A stretch of 5,549 nucleotides of DNA from assembly GCA_903885895.1 (NCBI GenBank), contig CAISKC010000061.1, positions 1 to 5,549 on the forward strand, read 5' to 3'. Below the pieces are notes generated by a model that was not told where the DNA came from, searched no databases, and was given only the letters and a program-made list of their open reading frames with translations. Positions 1 to 5,549 of the stretch are shown here, piece after piece; position 1 is the first letter of the stretch, and the number at the start of each line of letters is the position of its first letter. The DNA is from an uncultured Legionella sp. (GTDB lineage: Bacteria; Pseudomonadota; Gammaproteobacteria; Legionellales; Legionellaceae). Position numbers and translations under genes: made by a program.

Positions 1-4
1 ACGA

Positions 5-78
5 CGTGCCCACCAGTTCGAAGAAATAAGCACCAACGAACCACCGTTTTAAATTATTTCTTCGAACTGGTGGGCACG
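5..78. repeat. Perfect 25-bp inverted repeat with 24-base spacer (paired REP / MITE-like element)
   Basis: Bases 5-29 are the exact reverse complement of 54-78, with no mismatches. The right arm includes the inner half of the REP-like palindrome at 69-98. The left arm begins with the matching CGTGCCCACC (5-14), so the left edge probably holds the end of a second REP copy in opposite orientation. The 15 inner bases of each arm (15-29 and 54-68) extend beyond the REP core. There is no T-run on either side, so it is not a typical intrinsic terminator. A mobile two-REP unit is the best reading. Confidence 0.75.
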
Positions 79-98
79 CTGCGCTTTGCCCACCCTAC
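69..98 (-). repeat. REP-like palindromic element (GTAGGGTGGGC...GCCCACC type)
   Basis: Read on the minus strand from 98, this is GTAGGGTGGGCAAAGC, then GCAGCG and TGCCCACC. GGTGGGCA (69-76 on +) and TGCCCACC (87-94) form an 8-bp stem around a 10-base loop. From memory, this sequence is a widely dispersed intergenic repeat in proteobacteria, comparable to REP sequences mobilised by RAYT-type transposases. No transposase gene is in this window. The hairpin is seen directly; the family assignment is recalled rather than searched. Confidence 0.6.
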
Positions 99-118
99 CT
101 TTACCTCGATTTTCTATC

Positions 119-143
119 AAAAAATTATGAGGGGGATCCCTCA
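119..143 (-). terminator. Rho-independent terminator of the SecA-like gene
   Basis: On the minus strand the sequence TGAGGG-ATCC-CCCTCA (143-128) forms a 6-bp stem with a 4-base loop. It is followed by TAA and then six T residues (124-119). It begins 52 bases beyond the stop codon of the large gene and is correctly oriented to end its transcript. The stem is short, so efficiency is uncertain. Confidence 0.6.
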
Positions 144-195
144 GGACGTGGGTCGCGAATTAATGATAAACAGACCCTAATGATAGATACGTCAT
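144..195. other. Short 3' untranslated stretch, nothing further recognised
   Basis: These 52 bases lie between the stop codon and the terminator stem. They include two copies of TAATGATA (161-168 and 178-185, 17 bases apart) and a weak GGGTC/GACCC pairing (150-154 with 173-177). No gene, promoter or known RNA is supported. Confidence 0.4.
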
Positions 196-3100
196 TTAAC
201 ATACAGGCTGTAAGCTCTCTTCCCTTTGCTCCAACACGGTTATTGTTTGAGGCACTGTCAGTTTGAAGAAATTATTTACAAACCCGAGCGTAATCACCGT
301 AATCAATAGATTAGCCAATCTTCGCAACCAATTATACAAATAAGGGCCCCAAGTCAAATCCTGCGCCAATATGGATCGCGTAGCCGGATTATGAATGAGT
401 CGCCTACAATCGTCTATATAGGCTTGATTGATCCTTGCTAACTCTGGTCCTCGAAAACTTTGTTTAGGATCTAACCTAGTGAAAAATGACCCAAGATTTA
501 AGAAATAGGTATTTTGTGCTTCGACTAAATTAGGGTATAGTTGCTGCAGAGCCCGTCTTGCTTTATTTGACGGATGCGCAAGCCCCTCTATCTCTTCTCG
601 AAGTTCACGATACGCGTTTTCTATTTGATGCTTCGTTTGTTTAAGATATAACGCTCTTCTTTCTTTTTCATTATTACAGCGTTGTTCTTCTTGTAATCGT
701 TGTAACTGCAGGTTTTCTCGTCTGATGGCTTCAGATAAATTGCTAATATTTTGTGGAAGGTTTGCATAATCAGCACAAAAGAAGGTCAGTAAATTTTTAC
801 TACTGAGATCCGTAATATCGATCATGCGTTTATATTGATTGAGTTTGTTGCTCAGATCCTGAAAGCGATCTAAAGACACCAAACACTCGCGTTGCTGGTA
901 CAAGATGTTTTGGTACTCAGTGACTTTTTCATTGTAAATCTTAATATTCGGGTTTGAAAATTTGGATAAGGCTTGTCTGATCGGCGCGGTATGGCGTTCG
1001 TCTCTAGTAGCCAATTGCATCATGGAAAACAAATAGAGCAAATCAGGGTCAATGTCATGCAGAGGCATCGCAACCAGTTGCGGTAGATTCTGTTGCAAAA
1101 CCCTCGACAAATTATCCCATCCGTGTAGGCATTCTGCCGTGATATCTTTTTCACGAGTTTGAATGCCTCTGGTTACTTCTCCAAGTTTTTGGTTTAAATA
1201 GTTACGCTCTTTTCTAAGATTGGCTATTTGTATAGCAAGTTCTCTAGGAGAAGATTTATTGAGATCGTAAACGTCAAATAGTCTTTGAAGATTAATCGAT
1301 CTTAATACATCGGGATCCATGCCAGCCATACGCGCATAGCCTCGCGCTTCTCGAAAACAAGCTTGCGCATTATTGCGCCGGTTCCCAGTATGCAAATTGT
1401 AGGAAGAAGAAAGATCCGTGTGACATAAGTCTATGGCTTTTAAAAACGTTTCATAAGCTAAATAGGTATAAAATCGCCTGATCTCATTTTGTTTGCTAGC
1501 TAAAATATATGATTCATAAGGCCCAACACCATTATAAATGGCATGATAAGCATTGTTGCGTCCGTCATTTGGGATAACACCATAAATACCCAAATGAAAA
1601 CTGAGGTATTTTTGGCGGAGAGATAAGATTTTGTCGTAACGACTGAGATTCTCTATAGCTTGACGATATACTTGGTGAGCTGAAGCAGGGATTGCGATGG
1701 TCTTTCCTTCAAATACGATGGTATTGCCAACAATTGAGCGTTGTTGTTTTGAATCGTGTGCTTGCAGGCGAGTGCGAACATAATCCGAATCTATGCGACA
1801 TTGAGCGTCTTGTTCTCGTTGTACAGCTTGATCCGTATGGGTATCGTACTGTGTTCTTAATTGCGCAATCCTATCCAATTGTATCGTGTATAATTGCTCT
1901 TCACGTAGTCTGCTTTGCGTAGCTGAGCAAAATTGTTGATATATGGTCACCAGTTCAGAATCACTTAACATCACAAAGGGTTCCCATCGTCCAATGATAG
2001 AATAGTCTAGAACTCGATTACTCCGTTCATCTCTGATCTTAGTGGCGACGGATTTTAATAATAATTGATTATACAAATCATCCATGAAGGCGATCAAAGC
2101 GATTCTTTTTTGCTCATCTTGGATCTGCTTTTGAATTTCATATTGCAAGAATCCAATTTTTTGAATGGCGAAATCAAACTCTTTGCTTCTGATTGCGTCT
2201 ATAAATTCAAACGCTTTAGCCATATTCTCAAATGGTATGCCATAGAGCGTCAGATCACTTTCTAAAATTAATAAATCAGTCTTACCCATTGCGCCATTGC
2301 GTCCAGCGCGACCATAAATTTGGAATATCTTTTCAGGCGTTTCTGGTAAAAATGTAGGCATCGATAACAGACCATCTGCACCGTTGGCTTGGATATCGAT
2401 ACCTCGTCCATCACCCACCGTTAAAGTCACGGTTTTTTGATTTTGAGCTAGTCGACCTGAGGCCGTTAATTTATCTCCATTCGTAAAATCTTCAGTAACG
2501 CCAGCAATGATCATCTGTACAGTATATCCCTGACTCTCTAAGCGAGCCCTCAAAGCATGACTTCTTGCTTCACAGGTGTTTTTATAGCGACAATAAATCA
2601 ATACTGGTCCGTCATGGGCATGAATTTTTTGAATGGCCCGGTCAATAAAGATAGCTTCGGAAGCGCAAACATGCGGACTGCCTGTTTTTATAGTATGGAA
2701 TCGTTCAAAAGGCACCGCATCCACTCGTAGACTAGGGTTATGCGGTGGAATAACATCCGATTGACCGCCACGTACCATTGCTGCGTGCATTTTATATTGG
2801 CGTCGAGGAACAGTCCCTGTTATGCCAATAGATTTAGCTCCAGCTTGTGTAGCATAGTTATTAAAATAGGTGGTGGATTCGAGTTCTGGAGGTTTGATAA
2901 ATTCATTGGCATCGCCGTGTTTTTCGTGCTCTAGGATTTCTTTTTGCACCAAAAATTGATGGATCCCGTACATATACATCATATTACCTTCAATCACGGG
3001 CTTTCCATTTTCAGTCGGCACAACTTTCTTAAAAATTCTACCGTCTTCGAGTTGCTCAATGACTTCGTAAGACTCACCTTTTTTTAAAACGAATTGAGCG

Positions 3101-5549
3101 ATGATGGCTGAGTTAATCAACCTATCAAATGTGGTTTTTGTCTTGGGTTGTTCGAGTGTCTTGATTCGTTTTGCATAAACATCCATACGGGCATAGCAGT
3201 CTTTTTCAATAGCGTTTCGTGTGTTATCTTGCTCTTCAGGTGATAATCCTTCTTTATTTTGACGAACTTCATTGAGTCGGAGTGTACATTCTTTTTCGAT
3301 TTTCTTAATGTCGGTGCTATATTTCTCAATTAACCGGCGGATTAAATCATCGACTTGTCGTTCTGATTTTCTTTTTGCTTCATCAGGACTGAGGTTCACG
3401 ACATAATCTAAGATGGTTTCATATACCCACCAATTTTCTTCATCATTGATGGTAGATTGTGAGTTGATCGACGGCGTCAAAAGCGACATCGTGTAGTCAT
3501 ATTCATCATTGAGATAAATCCGATTACGATTCTCAATAGCATGATCTTTCCCATGAAATAAAGCAAAATCATGGCCAGTTGTATGAATGATTTGCGTATT
3601 TAGTTTGCTTTTATCTTTTGATGTGGCTGGAATTGTGGCGTGAGATAGCCCAAACCATTGAATTAATGCGTGGTAACGGTCTCCATCTCGAACCGCCAAA
3701 CTCAAATTAGAGGTCGTAACAACCACTTGTTTTCCTGTAATAATTTGCTCGGCGATTGCAATGGCAGTAGCAATGATGGCTTTTCCTTCTCCGGTATTGA
3801 TCTGCATTGCGTAGGAATAATCTCCTGCCAATAGAGCCAAAAGGATGGCATCTATTTGTGTGGAGTAAGCATTTATGCTGGCAAAATGAGCGACGGATTC
3901 TCGGATAATGACCAACAAATTACAGATGGTGCGTTGGTACTTTCTATGTTGCCAAATATTATTTTGGTTTGTGTCGCGTAACGTAGTCAAGGTTGCCTTG
4001 ATGCTTAGAACTTCTCTTTTTAATTCTATATCCGAGAGTTTTCGCGCAGGTACGTTCACGTGTCCCGATAGTTTTTTATGTGCTAAAACAGGTAAACGAT
4101 AGCCCTTTTCATTGATATACGTTGCAAAACTTAATAACAAATTACGCCGCATTGATCTTTCAAGCCCGGAATATTTATTTGTTAGATGCTCGATGACGTC
4201 ATTTTGCTTGCTCATATCAAAATGTTCGTTTTGATAGATGGATTCTTTTTGAGCTCGATTTTGCTTATGCGGCCGTTGTCCCCAGGGATCTTTTTCAAAA
4301 TGATGGAGTGCCTTCTGTACATTGCCCGCATACTGTCTTAACAATGTGACTAATGTACTCAAAGCAGGGTGTGCCAATTGCTCTTCACTATAAAAGGGTA
4401 AGACATCATAGGGTTGCGACAGAACATAGCGCATATTGTCTGCAAAAATTTGTTGGTAATTTCCTGCGAGTTTGTCATGCCTGAGCGCATTTAGTAAAAC
4501 CTCGTTTTGGCAAATTCTTGCAATCACTTCGATCTTGTTTAAATTGTTTGATACGATTGTTTCCAGCAGCGTTGCATCGAAAGTGGCGATACTGAGTATA
4601 GCGTCGAAAGCTTTAGGTGTTCTGTGTAGTCTTCCATATACTTCAAACAAAACTTGCTCTAATTCGAACACTCGTAGGATAACCGTACCATTAGGAAAAT
4701 TAGTGGGTGATTGTAGGATTTCCAACCATTGTAGATATTGCAGAATATTAGGCGAGGTTACATGAAAGGAGCTTTCCCATGATCTTTGCTTCTCAGTGGA
4801 CCATGGCATTGCTGCAATGACAGATAATCCCGATTTTAATTGTTGCGTGATCTTTTTCGTTAATTTCCGTCCCGCTCTCTCTTCAAGACAGGCTGGTTGC
4901 TGGTGTATTTTATCAAAAAGCTGTGCTACATAAGACAATTTAGCCTGCCTATTAACAATAGACTCTTCTTGGAGTGCTGCTAAAAATGATAAAACGTTTT
5001 CGATAGGATAAATATGTTGCAACAATAAAGTCGTTACTTTCAATAATTGAGCGGGATTATGGCCACTATTTGCCCTGCTCGAGAAATTTTGTAGGCTCGT
5101 CATGATCTGCTGTAAATCACTACTTTTCGTAGTCCCAATGATTTGCAGCAATGCAGTAAAGATGGTAACGAGTTCCTGAGGCGTTCCGGTACTTACCTGT
5201 AGAGGGTCTATGAAATTCTGCATAAAGCCAGATATATCCACGGTACCCATAAATTTGCCGTGGAGCCTTTTTTGGATCAAAAGTTTACAATTCTCAACAT
5301 AATTTTCTCTATGAACTTTGTTGTGCAAATTCTTTTCAAGAAATTGAATTCTGGTAACCAAACTCTCTTCACTAGGCTTCATGGTTGCCAGTTTAATCTG
5401 GTGATCCTGACATACAAATATCAGATTATCTAAACTCTGAGTTTGATTGATTTGATTTACAAAAGATATAGATAAAGTATCCCCTTCGAACAAAGGGCTC
5501 TGGGGTGTTTGGCTAAAGTTAATATCTAAAAATAATCGGTGCAAATGCT
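196..5549 (-). CDS. Giant SecA-like DEAD-motor ATPase protein, probably 5'-partial (at least 1782 aa)
   Basis: One uninterrupted frame ends at TAA (198-196). SecA-family motifs are visible in the correct order, numbering from TTG 5544: Q-motif Q563; Walker A NTGEGKA (583-589); motif Ia VVVTTSNLSLAVRD (607-620); Walker B DEYD (680-683); GITGT (907-911); motif V VGDGRGIDI (1043-1051); motif VI QIYGRAGRNG (1075-1084). In SecA these bind and hydrolyse ATP to drive protein translocation. Here they are flanked by about 555 N-terminal and 680 C-terminal residues I do not recognise, whereas ordinary SecA is about 800-950 aa. There is no signal peptide at the visible end and no SecA C-terminal zinc motif. 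One hydrophobic segment lies at 1743-1760. The only visible in-frame start candidates near the edge are TTG 5544 and ATG 5382. The sequence upstream of that ATG looks coding and no stop precedes the TTG, so the true start is probably at or beyond the edge. The SecA-like assignment is secure; translocase, effector or toxin roles are inference. Confidence 0.93.
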   Translation of the reverse strand, partial: HLHRLFLDINFSQTPQSPLFEGDTLSISFVNQINQTQSLDNLIFVCQDHQIKLATMKPSEESLVTRIQFLEKNLHNKVHRENYVENCKLLIQKRLHGKFMGTVDISGFMQNFIDPLQVSTGTPQELVTIFTALLQIIGTTKSSDLQQIMTSLQNFSSRANSGHNPAQLLKVTTLLLQHIYPIENVLSFLAALQEESIVNRQAKLSYVAQLFDKIHQQPACLEERAGRKLTKKITQQLKSGLSVIAAMPWSTEKQRSWESSFHVTSPNILQYLQWLEILQSPTNFPNGTVILRVFELEQVLFEVYGRLHRTPKAFDAILSIATFDATLLETIVSNNLNKIEVIARICQNEVLLNALRHDKLAGNYQQIFADNMRYVLSQPYDVLPFYSEEQLAHPALSTLVTLLRQYAGNVQKALHHFEKDPWGQRPHKQNRAQKESIYQNEHFDMSKQNDVIEHLTNKYSGLERSMRRNLLLSFATYINEKGYRLPVLAHKKLSGHVNVPARKLSDIELKREVLSIKATLTTLRDTNQNNIWQHRKYQRTICNLLVIIRESVAHFASINAYSTQIDAILLALLAGDYSYAMQINTGEGKAIIATAIAIAEQIITGKQVVVTTSNLSLAVRDGDRYHALIQWFGLSHATIPATSKDKSKLNTQIIHTTGHDFALFHGKDHAIENRNRIYLNDEYDYTMSLLTPSINSQSTINDEENWWVYETILDYVVNLSPDEAKRKSERQVDDLIRRLIEKYSTDIKKIEKECTLRLNEVRQNKEGLSPEEQDNTRNAIEKDCYARMDVYAKRIKTLEQPKTKTTFDRLINSAIIAQFVLKKGESYEVIEQLEDGRIFKKVVPTENGKPVIEGNMMYMYGIHQFLVQKEILEHEKHGDANEFIKPPELESTTYFNNYATQAGAKSIGITGTVPRRQYKMHAAMVRGGQSDVIPPHNPSLRVDAVPFERFHTIKTGSPHVCASEAIFIDRAIQKIHAHDGPVLIYCRYKNTCEARSHALRARLESQGYTVQMIIAGVTEDFTNGDKLTASGRLAQNQKTVTLTVGDGRGIDIQANGADGLLSMPTFLPETPEKIFQIYGRAGRNGAMGKTDLLILESDLTLYGIPFENMAKAFEFIDAIRSKEFDFAIQKIGFLQYEIQKQIQDEQKRIALIAFMDDLYNQLLLKSVATKIRDERSNRVLDYSIIGRWEPFVMLSDSELVTIYQQFCSATQSRLREEQLYTIQLDRIAQLRTQYDTHTDQAVQREQDAQCRIDSDYVRTRLQAHDSKQQRSIVGNTIVFEGKTIAIPASAHQVYRQAIENLSRYDKILSLRQKYLSFHLGIYGVIPNDGRNNAYHAIYNGVGPYESYILASKQNEIRRFYTYLAYETFLKAIDLCHTDLSSSYNLHTGNRRNNAQACFREARGYARMAGMDPDVLRSINLQRLFDVYDLNKSSPRELAIQIANLRKERNYLNQKLGEVTRGIQTREKDITAECLHGWDNLSRVLQQNLPQLVAMPLHDIDPDLLYLFSMMQLATRDERHTAPIRQALSKFSNPNIKIYNEKVTEYQNILYQQRECLVSLDRFQDLSNKLNQYKRMIDITDLSSKNLLTFFCADYANLPQNISNLSEAIRRENLQLQRLQEEQRCNNEKERRALYLKQTKHQIENAYRELREEIEGLAHPSNKARRALQQLYPNLVEAQNTYFLNLGSFFTRLDPKQSFRGPELARINQAYIDDCRRLIHNPATRSILAQDLTWGPYLYNWLRRLANLLITVITLGFVNNFFKLTVPQTITVLEQREESLQPVC
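265..318 (-). other. Single hydrophobic segment near the C-terminus (residues 1743-1760)
   Basis: Residues 1743-1760 (LANLLITVITLGFVNNFF) are 18 uncharged, mostly hydrophobic residues flanked by Arg-Arg (1741-1742) and Lys1761. This is long enough for one membrane-spanning helix and is the only such run I found in the protein. It could anchor the protein to a membrane or be a buried amphipathic helix; the two Asn residues make it borderline. Housekeeping SecA has no comparable tail segment. Confidence 0.5.
580..759 (-). other. Predicted long coiled coil (residues ~1596-1655)
   Basis: About 60 residues without glycine or proline until the end (for example SEAIRRENLQLQRLQEEQRC and YLKQTKHQIENAYRELREE) show heptad-like Leu/Ile/Tyr spacing and alternating charge. 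This is the strongest coiled-coil candidate in the protein. It could mediate oligomerisation or partner binding. The call comes from reading the pattern, not from a prediction program. Confidence 0.6.
1135..1245 (-). other. Predicted coiled-coil segment (residues ~1434-1470)
   Basis: The stretch starting RELAIQIANLRKERNYLNQK and continuing to about residue 1470 is helix-forming, highly charged and shows Leu/Ile at heptad-like spacing. It probably forms a coiled coil or long helix in the C-terminal region. No domain family was recognised. Confidence 0.5.
1510..1581 (-). other. Possible degenerate OTU-like motif (residues 1322-1345)
   Basis: The stretch PNDGRNNAYHAIYNGVG (1325-1341) resembles the OTU cysteine-protease signature (D-G-N-C-x-[FY]-x-[AS]-[IL]; some bacterial forms read DGNCAFHA). 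It has one extra residue, and Asn1331 (AAT) sits where the catalytic Cys would be. The following ASKQNEIRRFYTYL could match the helix after that motif. I could not identify a downstream catalytic His. If related, it is inactive. The resemblance covers about 12 residues and could be chance. Confidence 0.25.
2245..3882 (-). other. SecA-like motor core (residues ~555-1100; NBD1, PPXD-like insertion, NBD2)
   Basis: NBD1 runs from the Q-motif (TQIDAILLALLAGDYSYAM, matching the SecA VQL...G.I.EM pattern) through Walker A and motif Ia. It continues through a segment resembling the SecA GT.NE.GFDYLRD stretch (IIHTTGHDFAL, 652-662) and the DEYD box, then LLTPSI where SecA has RTPLIIS. The inserted domain returns with LINSAIIAQFVLKKGESYEVI (809-829), like the SecA LINAALRAH...DYIV stretch, then MYGIHQFLVQKE like DGLHQAVEAKE, and STTYFNNYATQAGAKSIGITGT (890-911) like ASITFQNYF...GMTGT. 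NBD2 contains GPVLIYCRYKNTCEARSHAL (979-998), GRGIDI and GRAGRNG. This ordered match over more than 500 residues is the basis for the family call. The comparison was made from memory of SecA, not by alignment software. Confidence 0.88.
3136..3402 (-). other. Charged coiled-coil insertion in the PPXD-like region (residues ~715-803)
   Basis: Residues ~715-803 are almost continuously Lys/Arg/Glu/Asp-rich with heptad-like hydrophobic spacing (VDDLIRRLIEKY, IKKIEKECTLRLNEV, then NAIEKDCYARMDVYAKRIKTLE). A short break at GLSPEEQD (766-773) suggests an antiparallel helical hairpin. It lies between the DEYD box and the stretch resembling the second half of the SecA PPXD, where SecA has the first part of its preprotein cross-linking domain. 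The coiled coil is inferred from composition and periodicity only. Confidence 0.6.
3880..5544 (-). other. Unrecognised N-terminal region of the SecA-like protein (residues 1-555)
   Basis: This region encodes about 555 residues before the motor domain. The first ~50 residues look like beta/loop sequence (FEGDTLSISFVNQ, LIFVCQDHQIKL). From about residue 120 the pattern is leucine-rich and amphipathic, typical of stacked helices (for example 123-138, 165-192 and 326-356). It has no transmembrane run and no catalytic motif that I recognise. Residues 412-450 are charged and Gln/Asn-rich and may be a linker. Residues 500-560 should pack against the first nucleotide-binding fold, because the Q-motif follows at 563. 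A protein- or membrane-binding helical scaffold is possible, but no family can be named. Confidence 0.6.

Noticed and set aside
5..78. The 25-bp hairpin as an intrinsic terminator
   Set aside because: No T-run follows the stem on either strand, the spacer is 24 bases long, and its arms overlap a REP-type repeat. The hairpin at 119-143 is a better terminator.
161..185. Direct repeat TAATGATA (161-168, 178-185)
   Set aside because: It has only two short AT-rich copies and no further array, so it is not evidence of an iteron, CRISPR or attachment site.
145..193. Imperfect hairpin GACGTGGGTC ... GACCC ... ACGTC in the 3' region
   Set aside because: It consists of two short 5-bp pairings separated by an unpaired 11-base gap and an 18-base loop, with no T-run. 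It is weak enough to be chance.
2908..2937. HEKH in EILEHEKHGDANE (residues 870-880) as a zinc metalloprotease HExxH motif
   Set aside because: The spacing is HExH, not HExxH, and it falls in the PPXD-like region where a protease is not expected.
1692..4765. Short open frames on the plus strand (1692-1922, 2065-2265, 2740-2934, 3908-4102, 4472-4765) and a second minus frame at 3117-3329
   Set aside because: All lie wholly inside the large coding frame, have no recognisable protein features and look like antisense or out-of-frame shadows.
196..5544. Housekeeping preprotein translocase gene secA
   Set aside because: The motifs are SecA-like, but the length, the missing HESRR region, the altered PPXD, the Walker A Ala and the absent C-terminal zinc motif exclude the canonical gene, so no symbol was given.

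Overview
The window is almost entirely one very long minus-strand reading frame. It is followed by a short 3' intergenic stretch (1-195) with a probable intrinsic terminator and a REP-like palindromic repeat. The DNA is AT-rich by eye. The protein style (Gln/Asn/Lys-rich, very large, helical, with an embedded SecA-type motor) and the repeat motif fit a gammaproteobacterium. A host-associated lineage such as Legionellales (Legionella, Coxiella, Berkiella or Rickettsiella types) is my best guess. No rRNA or housekeeping gene is present to confirm this.

Layout from right to left, in the direction of transcription. The frame is open at the right edge, so the true start may lie outside. Visible residues are numbered from the TTG at 5544. 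Residues 1-555 (5544-3880) are an unrecognised, mostly helical N-terminal region. Residues ~555-1100 (3882-2245) form a SecA-like DEAD motor: Q-motif, Walker A (with Ala in place of the usual Thr), motif Ia, a DEYD Walker B, a remodelled PPXD-like insertion containing a charged coiled coil, a TGT motif, GRGID and GRAGRNG. Residues ~1100-1782 are an unrecognised C-terminal region. It contains coiled coils, a short stretch resembling a degenerate OTU protease motif, and one hydrophobic segment close to an acidic C-terminal tail. The stop is TAA at 198-196.

Downstream of the stop, a hairpin followed by six T residues (minus strand, 143-119) probably ends the transcript. Beyond it lies a perfect 25-bp inverted repeat (5-29 / 54-78). 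Its right arm overlaps a common proteobacterial REP-type palindrome (69-98), and its left arm looks like the truncated end of a second, oppositely oriented copy.

The protein is not housekeeping SecA. It is about twice the usual length, lacks the segment between motifs V and VI that holds HESRR-type residues, and lacks the C-terminal zinc motif. A specialised SecA-derived ATPase, possibly a secreted effector or toxin-like protein of an intracellular bacterium, is the leading inference. Its function is unknown.
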